From JBBQLG01 sp964251665 (lineage in GTDB: Bacteria; Bacteroidota; Bacteroidia; Cytophagales; Spirosomataceae), in assembly GCA_964251665.1 (NCBI GenBank), contig CAXUKO010000016.1:1-64000 (forward strand): a DNA stretch of 64,000 nt, written 5' to 3'. The notes beneath the pieces were generated by a model, which was not told the origin of the DNA, did no database searches, and saw only the letters and a program-made list of their open reading frames with translations. The position numbers and the translations under genes were made by a program. Positions 33,847 to 44,214 of the stretch are shown one piece after another (position 1 is the first letter of the stretch; every line of letters starts with the position of its first letter).

Positions 33847-36800
33847 CTAATTAGCATCTGTCAACTGCTGATGCTGTTTGGCGTAATCAGTTGGCGACAT
33901 ATTGAATACGCTTTGAAATGTTTTACGAAAATAATCCAGGTCTTCCATGCCTACCTGAGCCGCCACTTCTGACACGCGCAGCTTACCTGTGGTGAGTAAC
34001 TGGGCCGCACGTTTCATCCGCACATCCTTAATGAATTCAACGACCGACTTGCCCGTTATCGCTTTGATTTGTCGATAGAAAGCAGATTGACTCATTCCCA
34101 TCTCCCGAACCAGCGTTGGTACTTTAAAATCTGGTTCGCACAAGTTGGCTTCAACAATGACCATCGCTTTTTCCAGTAATTGCCGTTCATCATCGGGAAT
34201 AGAAAGCTCGGTTGGCTCTAACAAAATCTGACGCTGATAATATTCTTTAAGCTGATGCCGTCCCTGAAGAATAGCCGCTATTTTGGCCAATAGAATATTG
34301 GGATTGAAAGGCTTAGCCATGTACTCATCGGCACCCATTTCCAGTCCTTCCAGTTCGTGAACAGCAGCTACACGGGCAGTTAAAAGTATAATTGGGATAT
34401 GAGCTGTCTTAGGATGCTGTTTAATTTTGCTACATAGAGTCAGACCGTCGCTGTTGGGCATCATGACGTCGCTAACTATTAAATTTGGTAGTAAGTTTAG
34501 CGATTTTTCCCACCCATCTACGCCATCTACAGCCGTAAAAACGGTAAACACAGGGTCTAAGAGCTGCTCCAAATAGGACCGCAGTTCGTTGTTATCCTCA
34601 ACCACCAGAATTCGGGCTGCTCCAGCAGTCAACATTGGTTTATCCAAACTGCCGGTTTTCTCTGTATCAATAGACTCAACCTGTATATGAGGTATTACCT
34701 TATTGGTCAGCGGTTCGTCCCTAATATCTGTCGGCGAGAGGTGTGTACGACCAAAAGGCAAACGTATAGTAAATTCAGTGCCCATAGTAGGCTCGCTCTT
34801 TACTTTCACCTCACCCGCGTGTATTTCCACGAATTGTTTTACTAACGAAAGGCCAAGGCCAGTGCCCATAATACGCATGGTTTCAGTATGAGATGCCTGA
34901 TAGTAAGAGTCAAAAATCCGATCCACTTCGTCGGCTTTCATACCAACCCCCCAGTCGCGTACGGTTATCTGGAGATAATTATTAGTCAGCTTATTATCAT
35001 GAAGCAATGTAGATTGTTCAGGAGAACCAACCACCGAAACCAGCAACCGAATCTTTCCTCCTATGGGGGTAAATTTTAGGGCATTGGATAATAAATTGGT
35101 CAGAACAATCTCCAATTTGTCAGGATCAAAATAAACTGGAACAGGAATGGATGGGGCTTCAATGGCATAGTCCAGTTTCAGTTCTTCTGCTTTGAGTCTG
35201 AAAATCAAGAAGATTTCCATTATAAACGGAATGATGTCGTTTTGACTTGCTCTTAATGATATGTGACCTGATTCAACCTTACGGAATTCCATAAGCTGAT
35301 TCACTAAATCTAATAGTTTGCGTGTTTGCTGGTGCATCAGACTGACCTTATCTCGGAACCCATGAAAAGTCCCTTTAAACGAAGCTAGTTCTTCCATTGG
35401 TCCTAAGATCAATGTGAGGGGAGTGCGCAGCTCATGGGAGATATTAGTAAAGAAACGAAGTTTTAGATCGGTAACTTCCTTTACTTTTTCAGCCTGAAAT
35501 TTTTCCAGTGCCAGCGTATTTTTCAAGTTATGCTTGGCCAGAGTAATGCGACGGTATATAATCAATGCCCCTATTAGCCCAAGCGCATACAGCAGGTAAG
35601 CTAACCAGGTTCTATACCAGGGTGGTAAGATATGAATATGTAATACAACCGGCTTTTCTGACCATTTCCCTTCGCCGTTATTTGCTTTCACTTCGAACGT
35701 ATAATCGCCGGCAGGGAGGTTAGCAAAACTGGCCGTACGATTCCCCGGAGTCGGCACCATCCAGTTATCAGTATATCCTATGAGTTGATATGCATAAGTG
35801 TGTTTGTGAGTATTGGCATAATTCATCCCCACAAAATCAAGGGAGAAATCATTATCAGATGCAGTGAGGGTTATAGCGGTTGTCTGATCAATCCGCTTAT
35901 TTAGAATGATGCGGCCATTGATCTTTTCATCGACACCAACCAATTTATTGAATATACGTAGCCCTGTTATTCGAACGACGGGAGCATAAGGATTTGGCTT
36001 GATTTGCTGGGGTTGAAAATACGTAATACCTTTTATACCACCGAAATAAAGCGTTCCGTCTTTAGCTTTCCAGGCCGACCCCACTTTGAACGAATTGCTT
36101 TGTATACCATCCTCAACTACATAGGGTAGCCACTGGCCTGTACTTGGATCAAAGCGCACCAAACCAGTTCCACCCATCCAAAGTTGTCCACTTTCATCTT
36201 CCAGAATACTTTCGACATCTGATACAGGAATTATCTGGCTATAACGTCGAATGATTTCCTGGCCATTTGCTTTTGTAATCAGTTGATTCAGGCCGCCACC
36301 AATTGTACCGATCCAGATATGCCCTCTGTGGTCTTTGAGTAGCGGCCAAGCGTAATTAACACTCAAACTGGTACTGTCATTGGCTTTGTAATTAAACTGC
36401 TTCAACAACTCCAAACCCTTTGGGGTCACCTTTAATTTTAGTACCCCTGCGTATTGGGTGCTTGCCCATAATAGGTCTTTCTCTTTGTCATATAGTAAAA
36501 ATGTAAAGCAGTCTGTTGGGAGAGAACTGTTGTCCATATGAAATCGCTGTAATAGCTGACCCTGTCGGTTGAAACGTAATAGACCCAGCTCAAACGAAGC
36601 AATCCAGATGGTACCAAATCGATCCTCTATGATACTTTCTAATCTGGTATTGCGTAGGGATGAACGATCATCAATTATATCTTTCGTAGTTAGTTTTTCG
36701 CCCTTCAACATAAGTAGCCCATGGTAGCGTGTACTTACCCATAGTGTACCGTCTGAAGCCTGACATAAGGCTGATACGTCGATCCCTGTAGCATCACCGG

Positions 36801-38088
36801 GTAGCGGCTGTTTTGCGTAATTACGATATGTTTTTGTAGTAAGATCATAACGCGAAATGCCATTGAGAGTGCCAATCCAGAGACAGTTATGCATTTCATC
36901 TTTTAAAATGGCATTGACAAAATTGTTAGTCAGGGTTGGGTGCTCAGTTGATCTCCGCCGAAGATTTGTGAAAGGCTTGTACAGAAGGTTAACTTTATTT
37001 AGCCCTCCAGCCGCTGTAGATAGCCACAGTGTCTGATTTCGATCTTCGAAAATTTGGTGTATACGCCCGGAGTTGATATTGAATGAGTCAGTGTCCACCG
37101 GCAAGAACGTATTCAGGCGGTTAGTTAGTAGGGGTAAAGTTGATTCTGTTGCGTTCGTTAGCTGAGGCTCCCACATATGAAGACCTAGAATCGTACCTAC
37201 CCAAAGGCGACCAAACGAGTCGAGAGTTATACATTGTATTCGCGCCACAGATTGGGGTAGAGGATGAGCCGAAAATAGCTTGTGATTCTGGCGGTTAACC
37301 TTGTTGACCCAAAAAATCTGCCGGTCAGTACCTATCCAAAGATCGCCCCGCCAGTCTACATGTAGCGCTCGGATCGCCTGGTCAGTTAAAGGAGCCTCCT
37401 GGGCGATCAACTTTAAGGGTCTAGAATGGAATTGTTGAATCGACCATAAGCCATGGTCAGATGTTCCAATCCATATTGTACCGTCCCGATCTGTAACGAG
37501 TGCCGAAACCCCATAATGTTTATCTATATATGTAGACAGAGCAACCTGATCAATATGAATTAGTTGATTAGCATCATTTAAGGTCAGGATAAAAAGGCCC
37601 TGTGAGCGCGTACCCGCCCAAATGCGCCCTTCGTTATCAGCGGTGATAACTTCTACATTGGCCATCTGTAATTGTGTTACCAGATCCTGATCCACACCGG
37701 GACGAGCCAACTGGCTCACGTTAGTGAATCGGTCGTGGTTAGTATCGAACAGACTCAGTCCACCACTTTCTGCACCCACCCATAAGCGGTTCTTGGAGTC
37801 ATTGTACAAGTCTCGAATTCGATTACCCGACAATCCATTACGTGAATTGACAGGTAATGTGTATTTCTTTAGTTCATAGCCATCGTAGCGGTTAATCCCA
37901 CTGTTTGTGCCAATCCAGATAAAACCTGCTTCATCCTGCTCTGCGCATAAAGCATCGCTATGAGCTAAGCCATCATCTACTGTTATGTGCTCAAACCGAA
38001 ATCGACTCAAATTTGTCTGGGCTAAGCCAGTAGAAATGAACAAGCCAACGAATACCAGTGAAAACCAATGTTCAAAAAGCCGCTTCAT
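33847..38088 (-). CDS. Hybrid two-component system regulator of the polysaccharide locus
   Basis: A 1413-residue protein with, in order: a signal peptide; two seven-bladed Reg_prop propellers (repeats such as GFIWIGTNSGINRYDG) to about residue 730; a Y_Y_Y domain to about 820; a transmembrane helix near 830 (WLAYLLYALGLIGALIIY); a histidine kinase with FFTNISHELRTPLTLIL (phospho-His near 883) and ATPase; a receiver domain with ILVVEDN and VSDVMMPNSDG (Asp near 1208); and an AraC-type HTH at about 1310-1405. Such proteins sense an oligosaccharide in the periplasm and activate the adjacent SusCD operon. The gene diverges from SusC across an 846-bp region. Stop codon TAG. Confidence 0.97.
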   Translation of the reverse strand: MKRLFEHWFSLVFVGLFISTGLAQTNLSRFRFEHITVDDGLAHSDALCAEQDEAGFIWIGTNSGINRYDGYELKKYTLPVNSRNGLSGNRIRDLYNDSKNRLWVGAESGGLSLFDTNHDRFTNVSQLARPGVDQDLVTQLQMANVEVITADNEGRIWAGTRSQGLFILTLNDANQLIHIDQVALSTYIDKHYGVSALVTDRDGTIWIGTSDHGLWSIQQFHSRPLKLIAQEAPLTDQAIRALHVDWRGDLWIGTDRQIFWVNKVNRQNHKLFSAHPLPQSVARIQCITLDSFGRLWVGTILGLHMWEPQLTNATESTLPLLTNRLNTFLPVDTDSFNINSGRIHQIFEDRNQTLWLSTAAGGLNKVNLLYKPFTNLRRRSTEHPTLTNNFVNAILKDEMHNCLWIGTLNGISRYDLTTKTYRNYAKQPLPGDATGIDVSALCQASDGTLWVSTRYHGLLMLKGEKLTTKDIIDDRSSLRNTRLESIIEDRFGTIWIASFELGLLRFNRQGQLLQRFHMDNSSLPTDCFTFLLYDKEKDLLWASTQYAGVLKLKVTPKGLELLKQFNYKANDSTSLSVNYAWPLLKDHRGHIWIGTIGGGLNQLITKANGQEIIRRYSQIIPVSDVESILEDESGQLWMGGTGLVRFDPSTGQWLPYVVEDGIQSNSFKVGSAWKAKDGTLYFGGIKGITYFQPQQIKPNPYAPVVRITGLRIFNKLVGVDEKINGRIILNKRIDQTTAITLTASDNDFSLDFVGMNYANTHKHTYAYQLIGYTDNWMVPTPGNRTASFANLPAGDYTFEVKANNGEGKWSEKPVVLHIHILPPWYRTWLAYLLYALGLIGALIIYRRITLAKHNLKNTLALEKFQAEKVKEVTDLKLRFFTNISHELRTPLTLILGPMEELASFKGTFHGFRDKVSLMHQQTRKLLDLVNQLMEFRKVESGHISLRASQNDIIPFIMEIFLIFRLKAEELKLDYAIEAPSIPVPVYFDPDKLEIVLTNLLSNALKFTPIGGKIRLLVSVVGSPEQSTLLHDNKLTNNYLQITVRDWGVGMKADEVDRIFDSYYQASHTETMRIMGTGLGLSLVKQFVEIHAGEVKVKSEPTMGTEFTIRLPFGRTHLSPTDIRDEPLTNKVIPHIQVESIDTEKTGSLDKPMLTAGAARILVVEDNNELRSYLEQLLDPVFTVFTAVDGVDGWEKSLNLLPNLIVSDVMMPNSDGLTLCSKIKQHPKTAHIPIILLTARVAAVHELEGLEMGADEYMAKPFNPNILLAKIAAILQGRHQLKEYYQRQILLEPTELSIPDDERQLLEKAMVIVEANLCEPDFKVPTLVREMGMSQSAFYRQIKAITGKSVVEFIKDVRMKRAAQLLTTGKLRVSEVAAQVGMEDLDYFRKTFQSVFNMSPTDYAKQHQQLTDAN

Positions 38089-38112
38089 AATAAGTGACGG
38101 ATTTACCCTGCA

Positions 38113-38127
38113 TTTTTGACGAAAACT
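38113..38127 (+). promoter_or_regulatory. tttttgacgaaaact motif, copy 1
   Basis: Located 25 bp upstream of the regulator start (on the opposite strand). The same core tttttgacgaaaa occurs at 28776 and 38694. It is a candidate binding site for a shared regulator or a promoter element. Confidence 0.4.
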
Positions 38128-38355
38128 GACTGGATGGACAACTGACCAATTTAGTAAATTTGTTGTATAACATAATATTTACTGGAAAGTGTTGTATGAC
38201 TAAGTGGCACGCACATCTAATATCATAAGGGTTTTGGCCATCGACCAAATGTAATTTGAAGCAGGATGAACTGTAAAATAATTCTGAATTTAGATACTAT
38301 ATATGGCTGGTAACCACTGGTTTAATGATAAATTTTTCAATAGGTTTTTAATTTT

Positions 38356-38387
38356 AAAATGGCGAGACATTGTCTCGCCATTTTTTT
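38356..38387 (+). terminator. Orphan plus-strand terminator
   Basis: Perfect stem aatggcgagaca/tgtctcgccatt followed by a run of seven T residues. No plus-strand gene precedes it: the regulator gene at 38088 reads the other way. It may end a small RNA or a leader transcript. Confidence 0.75.
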
Positions 38388-38692
38388 GTTGCCATGTCTG
38401 CACTCTACGGCCTTCTTACTATCCTATAAACGGTTAGTAGCGACAATTTAACTGCTATCTTACTTTTATCACATGAATAAATGTTAATATATTGTATAAT
38501 GAGATAGCACAAGGCTGTTATCGCTAACGAAAAGTAACCCTTCGCTGATATTATTAGCAGGCCAGATTTACCACAAAGTTTGACTGCTGAAGCATAGGGT
38601 ATCGGTTCAATACTTGATATCTCTGTATATGTTAAGTAACCTAAAGTTTTAAAAAGACATATTTTACAGTATAAAAGCCGAAAATTTCATGG

Positions 38693-38709
38693 TTTTTTGA
38701 CGAAAACTT
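38693..38709 (+). promoter_or_regulatory. tttttgacgaaaactt motif, copy 2
   Basis: Located about 225 bp before the SusC start and reading toward it. It shares ttttttgacgaaaa with the site at 28775 and is a candidate element for control of the SusCD operon, perhaps by the AraC-type domain of the hybrid regulator (inference). Confidence 0.4.
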
Positions 38710-38934
38710 CAAGTCACTAACATGGGATAGGATGATAAATTTGCACTATTCAAATACCGAAATTAACCTATTAAAGATAGCTGTGTGAAGTATGCACAGA
38801 GTGTGACAGTACACTTAATCAATATCCATTTTTTTATCAAGTATTGACAAGCTCTTAACATGCGTTGAAAAATACTATCTGCATTTGCTGATCAACTGGT
38901 TTCCTATTGCAATTCTACCCTAACATCTTTTAAG

Positions 38935-41900
38935 ATGAACAAAACACAAAACCCCAAAACTATGACAATACTGTGTACAAGAGAAGGATCTCGTCCAGCG
39001 GATCCCAACTCATTGAAGTCGAAAAAAAATATACTGAGACGATTCGGTATTATGCTTACTCTACTGCAATTTTTGACAATTTATGCATTCGCCCAGTTGA
39101 AAGTTACCGGTAAAATAACCGGAGAACAAGGTGAAGATCTGCCTGGCGTAACTGTGTTGGTTAAGGGAACAACCACCGGGACAGTAACGGCATCCACTGG
39201 TGATTATTCGCTGAATGTACCTAATGGTAACGCTACGCTTGTATTCTCCTTTATCGGCTATGCAGCTCAGGAGATTGCGGTAGCCAACCGTTCTGCTATT
39301 AATGTAAAGATGGTGGTCGACAACAAGACGCTTGATGAAATTGTGGTCGTCGGCTACGGCGAACAGCGCAAAACATCGACTACAGCTGCCGTTTCGACCT
39401 TAAAGGCGCAGGACGTAGCCCTTAAGCCGGTAGTTAATCTAACTAACAGTCTAGGTGGCCGGGTAGCCGGATTGATCTCTCAACAGGGAAGTGGCGAACC
39501 AGGTCAGGATGGCGCAAATATCAATATTCGCGGTATATCGACCACAGGTAACAGTCAGCCACTGCTGATTGTCGACGGTATTTACCGCGATTTTTCCCGC
39601 TTGGATCCCAGTTCTATTGAAACATTTACCGTATTGAAAGATGCTGCTGCCGTAGCACCGTATGGTCTGGCCGGTGCCAACGGGGTAATTCTGGTAACGA
39701 CCAAACGTGGTAAATCGGGTACGCCAACGCTTTCGTATAACAGTTGGGTTGGTATCCAGAACCCAACGCGGGTGACGCCCCAGGTGAATTCTTATGAATA
39801 TGCGCTGATGCAAAACGAAGCGGCTGTAAACGATGGCCGCCCGGCGGCTTACACACCTGAACAGGTTGAGGGATATCGCAAAACGGTAACGGGTGCTGCT
39901 GATGCCGATCCCGACCGCTACCCCAACAGTAGCCCGCTGAATGACTTAATCGATCGGAATACCGTTCTAACGTATCATAACGTAGAGTTATCTGGTGGTT
40001 CGAGCAACATTCGGTATTATACGGCTCTTGCTTACACAAGCCAGCAGGGGATGTACAAATCCGTTTCTACCAAAAAGTATAATTTGGTTGCTAAAGTAGA
40101 AGCCGATGCTACGCCGACAACAAAGGTGAGTCTAAACATCAATGGGTTTGTTGAAGACAATACCTATCCGGGCCGGTCGGCGGGTGACCTATTTTATCAG
40201 GCTTTCCGCACGCCCCCCGTATCACCGGTTTACTATTCCAATGGCCTGTGGGGACAATATACTGGACGGTCATTAATCGGGCAGGCTTATCATAGTGGTA
40301 ATACACTTAACGAGCGTAACCAGTTGTATACGACCTTCTCCATCGATCAGCAATTGCCCTTTCTAAAAGGCTTGAGCATTAAGGGTGTGGCCAGCTATGA
40401 CCCCGATACCCGCACAAGTAAGGCTTACTCGACACCGGTACCGGTTTATAACGTTGATCTATCAAAAACGCCGTATCAGTATGTCTTGGGGATTCAGGGG
40501 GCGGCCAAGCCGAGCCTGAGTCAAAGCTATTCATTGAACAAAGCGTTTACGTATCAGGCACTGCTAAACTATGCGAATACGTTTGGTAAACACAGCATAA
40601 CGGCCTTGGGCGTATTAGAATACCGCAATCAGAAGTTCAACAATTTTGGTGCCGCTCGTCTGAACTTCAACACGACCATTCCTGAACTTAATGCGGGAAG
40701 TTCGACCCCCGCAGACATTAGTAACTCCGGCTCGTCGTCACAGCAGAAGCAGATTGGGTATGTTTATCGTGTCGGTTATAACTACGATGAGAAATACCTG
40801 TTTGAAGTAGCTGGTCGGTACGATGGGCACTACGTGTTTGCCCCCGGTCACCGCTATGGTTTCTTCCCGTCCTTCTCGGCGGGCTGGCGCATCTCGGAAG
40901 AGAATTTTATGAAAAACAACGTGACGTGGGTAGATGCCCTCAAAATCCGTGGGTCGTACGGGGAATCAGGTGCGTTGCCCTATTTTCCCGGCACAACCGA
41001 CTTAGCGGCTTTTCAGTACCTTAGTTCATATACACTATACGGTAACTCGGCGGTGTTCGGTGATCCGACGCAGGGTGTGTCAGAACGGTCACAGGCTAAT
41101 ACCAATATAACCTGGGAACGGGCCAAGAAATTTAACGTGGGTCTGGAAGGCTCGCTCTACAAGGGTAAATTTACCTTTGAGGTTGACTATTTCACCGAGC
41201 GTCGCTCGAATATGCTGGTTCCACCGCAAGTTTCAGTACCCGTCGAATACGGTATTGGCCTATCGCAGGTCAATGCCGGGGCTATGTCTAACCAGGGTAT
41301 CGACGCTACGCTGGGTACTACCCACCGCATTGGCAAGGACTTTCGGATTGGTTTAAACGTAAACTTTCTGTACTCAAAGAATAAGTTGGTTGAGGTATTC
41401 GAAACGCAGGCTCAACGGCTTAACCCAAATCGCTCGCGCACAGGTCGACCATTAGGTACACCCTTCGGCTATCATGCCCTTGGGTATTTCACGACAGCCG
41501 ATTTCAATGCCGATGGAACCCTCAAAGCAGGTATTCCGGTGCAGCCCTATGGAGCCGTACATCCTGGTGATCTGCGGTATGCCGATTTGGCCGGTGCTCC
41601 CGGTGCCGACGGACGACCATCGGCACCTGATGGTAAAATTGATACCAATGACCAGACAGTAATCGGTTTCTCGAACACCCCCCAGATTGTATACGGTATC
41701 ATTCCAAAGATTTCCTGGAAAGGGTTTGATCTGGACCTACTGTTTTCTGGAGCGGGGCGTACTGGATTAGGACTGGGTGGGAGCATTGTATTCCCGTTCG
41801 ATGCTTCTGCGTCGGCTACCAAGCTGGAGTATACGGACCATTGGACACCCCAGAATCAGAATGCCCTGTATCCACGGCTAACGGGTTCACCCACTGCGAA

Positions 41901-42159
41901 TAATAACCAGCCTTCCGATTGGTTTTTGCGCAACAATTCGTACGTCCGGCTCAAAAGCGCTGAAATTGGTTACCGTTTACCGGAGAGCCTGATCAAGCAC
42001 GTTAGAATGTCGGCGGCCCGCTTCTACGTATCTGGGCAAAACCTGTTCACCTATACCCCGAAGATGAAGGAAGTCATCGATCCTGAAGCCAGCGCGGGCA
42101 ATGGACAGTATTATTTTCAGCAACGGGTAATCACCTTCGGGACCAACCTGACATTCTAA
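38935..42159 (+). CDS. SusC/RagA-type TonB-linked outer membrane transporter
   Basis: A 1074-residue SusC-family protein. After a basic N-terminus and hydrophobic signal (MLTLLQFLTIYAFAQ) comes a carboxypeptidase-regulatory-like domain (VTGKITGEQGEDLPGVTVLVKG), the TonB-box region (LDEIVVVGYGEQRK), the plug (NINIRGISTTG, LLIVDGIYRD, DAAAVAPYGLAGANGVILVTTKRG) and the 22-strand barrel ending in ITFGTNLTF. It imports oligosaccharides across the outer membrane with the SusD lipoprotein that follows 25 bp later. It is the first gene of the long plus-strand operon. The true start may lie a few codons downstream (ATG at 38962 or 39052). Confidence 0.96.
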   Translation: MNKTQNPKTMTILCTREGSRPADPNSLKSKKNILRRFGIMLTLLQFLTIYAFAQLKVTGKITGEQGEDLPGVTVLVKGTTTGTVTASTGDYSLNVPNGNATLVFSFIGYAAQEIAVANRSAINVKMVVDNKTLDEIVVVGYGEQRKTSTTAAVSTLKAQDVALKPVVNLTNSLGGRVAGLISQQGSGEPGQDGANINIRGISTTGNSQPLLIVDGIYRDFSRLDPSSIETFTVLKDAAAVAPYGLAGANGVILVTTKRGKSGTPTLSYNSWVGIQNPTRVTPQVNSYEYALMQNEAAVNDGRPAAYTPEQVEGYRKTVTGAADADPDRYPNSSPLNDLIDRNTVLTYHNVELSGGSSNIRYYTALAYTSQQGMYKSVSTKKYNLVAKVEADATPTTKVSLNINGFVEDNTYPGRSAGDLFYQAFRTPPVSPVYYSNGLWGQYTGRSLIGQAYHSGNTLNERNQLYTTFSIDQQLPFLKGLSIKGVASYDPDTRTSKAYSTPVPVYNVDLSKTPYQYVLGIQGAAKPSLSQSYSLNKAFTYQALLNYANTFGKHSITALGVLEYRNQKFNNFGAARLNFNTTIPELNAGSSTPADISNSGSSSQQKQIGYVYRVGYNYDEKYLFEVAGRYDGHYVFAPGHRYGFFPSFSAGWRISEENFMKNNVTWVDALKIRGSYGESGALPYFPGTTDLAAFQYLSSYTLYGNSAVFGDPTQGVSERSQANTNITWERAKKFNVGLEGSLYKGKFTFEVDYFTERRSNMLVPPQVSVPVEYGIGLSQVNAGAMSNQGIDATLGTTHRIGKDFRIGLNVNFLYSKNKLVEVFETQAQRLNPNRSRTGRPLGTPFGYHALGYFTTADFNADGTLKAGIPVQPYGAVHPGDLRYADLAGAPGADGRPSAPDGKIDTNDQTVIGFSNTPQIVYGIIPKISWKGFDLDLLFSGAGRTGLGLGGSIVFPFDASASATKLEYTDHWTPQNQNALYPRLTGSPTANNNQPSDWFLRNNSYVRLKSAEIGYRLPESLIKHVRMSAARFYVSGQNLFTYTPKMKEVIDPEASAGNGQYYFQQRVITFGTNLTF

Positions 42160-42184
42160 TCACTCATATTCTACAAAAGCAATC

Positions 42185-43933
42185 ATGCTTAAGCAAAAAT
42201 TGATAAAAGTTGTTAGTCTCGCGCTCACTGGTGTGTTACTGACCACCCTGCTGATGCAGTGCCAACCGAACCTGGAGATAGTGCCCCAGGATCAGATTTC
42301 GGATGCCACACTCTTCGCCAGTACGACCAATGCTGATTTGTTCCTGAACGACATCTACAACCAGTTGCCGAACATGAACAATGAGACGCAGCACCTGGAC
42401 CAGCTCACAGATAACTCTTACGTAGGTGCCGAATGGGAGGATGGCAGAGCGCTGATTTATAACAGTGCGGTAAGTCCCAACAGCTTACCCGCTGGTCCTG
42501 GTGGGCATGACAACCTGGGAACCAGTATATGGGACTGGGGGCAGGCGTATAGCCGCATTCGGAAGACTAACCTGTTTATTCAGAAGATAAATGCATCAAC
42601 GTTTCCGGATGATTATAAGAAGAGCAGAGTAGCTGAAGCCCGATATCTACGGGCGTTCTACTACCACTACATCTGGCAAACGTACGGTGGGGTTCCGCTG
42701 ATTACGGAGCCTTTGAATAATCAGACCCAGGGCGATTCTGTTAACCGGCCTCGGGCTACGATGGCCGACACCTACAAGTTTATCGCGGATGAATTGACAG
42801 CCATTGCTCCAACTTTACCACTCAAAGTAACGGGTAACGACTTGGGTCGTCCAACCCGTGGGGCTGCCCTAACCCTGCGGGCGTGGGTCGACCTATATCA
42901 TGCCAGCCCGCTGCGCAACACCGGAAACGATGTAACCCGCTGGGTTAAAGCAGCCGCCACAGCAAAAGAGGTAATAAATCTGGGCGTATACAGCTTGTTT
43001 CCAGACTTTGAAAAACAGTTCTACGTTGAAAACAAGAACAACGCCGAAGTGATTTTTGACAAGCAATACAAAGCGGTCGTAAAAGGACATTCGCGCGAAG
43101 GTCGCCAAGGGCCTGTTTACGTGAAGGGTATTCAGCAGTCGTGGGGCAATCTGGAGCCGACGCAGGAACTGGTCGATGATTATGCCATGGAAAATGGCAA
43201 GGCCATCACCGAAGCAGGATCTGGTTACGATCCGCAGAATCCATTCAAAGGGAGGGAGAAACGGTTTTACCAAAGTATTATCTATGACGGGTCCGTTTGG
43301 CAGGGTGATACCATCCTGACGCGTCGGGGCGTCAATGCCCGAAACGAAATCGATCTGGGTTCAGCCAGCGACGTGAGCAATACGGGTTATTACGGCCGCA
43401 AAACGCTCGATGAGCGGATCTCCGGGCAAACTAGCTTGGCGCAAAACCCAGGGGGTAACAGCTATATTTTCTTCCGATATGCCGATGTGCTGCTGATGTA
43501 CGCTGAAGCGCAGAACGAAGCCGTTGGACCGGATGCTTCAGTACTCGACGCTGTTAATAAGGTGCGGGTCAGAGGTGGGTCTCCAACGATTGAAGCCACA
43601 TATGGTACAGTCACCAAAGAACAAATGCGAACTATCATTCGGCGAGAACGGCGCATCGAACTGGCTTTTGAAGATAAACGCTGGTGGGACGTGCTACGTT
43701 GGAAGATTGCTAACGGTACCAATGGTGTATTGAACACACAAGCATCAGGTATGGTGATTGAGAGGAAAAACGGCGTTTTGACGTATACGCCAACTAGGAT
43801 CGTCAGTAAGACCTTTATGGATCGGATGTACACCTTTCCCATTCCGCAGGGCGTGCTTGACCAGAATCCCGCTATAAGGGCGCAGAACGGTGGACCCGAC
43901 GGCTGGGTAAATGGACAGAATCCTGGTTATTAG
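42185..43933 (+). CDS. SusD/RagB-family nutrient-binding outer membrane lipoprotein
   Basis: A 582-residue lipoprotein with the signal LTTLLMQCQPN (lipid-modified Cys near residue 28). Typical SusD blocks are RYLRAFYYHYIWQTYGGVPLI, RPRATMADTYKFIADEL, YADVLLMYAEAQNEA and RRERRIELAFEDKRWWDVLRW. It binds glycans on the cell surface and caps the SusC transporter encoded directly upstream. A hairpin follows the gene, so part of the transcription may stop here. Stop codon TAG. Confidence 0.96.
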   Translation: MLKQKLIKVVSLALTGVLLTTLLMQCQPNLEIVPQDQISDATLFASTTNADLFLNDIYNQLPNMNNETQHLDQLTDNSYVGAEWEDGRALIYNSAVSPNSLPAGPGGHDNLGTSIWDWGQAYSRIRKTNLFIQKINASTFPDDYKKSRVAEARYLRAFYYHYIWQTYGGVPLITEPLNNQTQGDSVNRPRATMADTYKFIADELTAIAPTLPLKVTGNDLGRPTRGAALTLRAWVDLYHASPLRNTGNDVTRWVKAAATAKEVINLGVYSLFPDFEKQFYVENKNNAEVIFDKQYKAVVKGHSREGRQGPVYVKGIQQSWGNLEPTQELVDDYAMENGKAITEAGSGYDPQNPFKGREKRFYQSIIYDGSVWQGDTILTRRGVNARNEIDLGSASDVSNTGYYGRKTLDERISGQTSLAQNPGGNSYIFFRYADVLLMYAEAQNEAVGPDASVLDAVNKVRVRGGSPTIEATYGTVTKEQMRTIIRRERRIELAFEDKRWWDVLRWKIANGTNGVLNTQASGMVIERKNGVLTYTPTRIVSKTFMDRMYTFPIPQGVLDQNPAIRAQNGGPDGWVNGQNPGY

Positions 43934-43959
43934 TATTGAATCTTCAATTCGTTTAGACC

Positions 43960-44006
43960 ACTACCCCAGTCCTCAAGTCAAAAAATGATTTGGCGACCGG
44001 GGTAGT
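43960..44006 (+). terminator. Attenuator-like hairpin after SusD
   Basis: actacccc at 43960-43967 pairs with ggggtagt at 43999-44006, extended by gac/gtc with one mismatch. It has no long T run, so it may be a partial terminator or an RNA-stability element between SusCD and the downstream genes. Confidence 0.55.
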
Positions 44007-44214
44007 AATCAATTTTAAGATTTGATCAACAACACAAACAAACGTCTATGATTGATTATGAAAGAAGTGTCCGGCTCAAACTGCTGTAAATCAAATAATT
44101 GAAATGGCGAGTGGGTTAGACAACTGTCCGTTAAGATGAAGAAATTATTCAGTATTGCGTTTTGTTGAGTACCACATCAATAAAAGATGTCAGTCTATTA
44201 AGTTGTTATATGTG

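Larger units (their letters stand above)
38089..38934. other. Long divergent control region between regulator and SusC genes
   Basis: No ORF is supported in these 846 bp. They contain two tttttgacgaaaa motifs (38113-38125 and 38694-38706), a rho-independent terminator on the plus strand (38356-38387) and AT-rich stretches before SusC. The length suggests long leaders or a small RNA. Confidence 0.6.
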
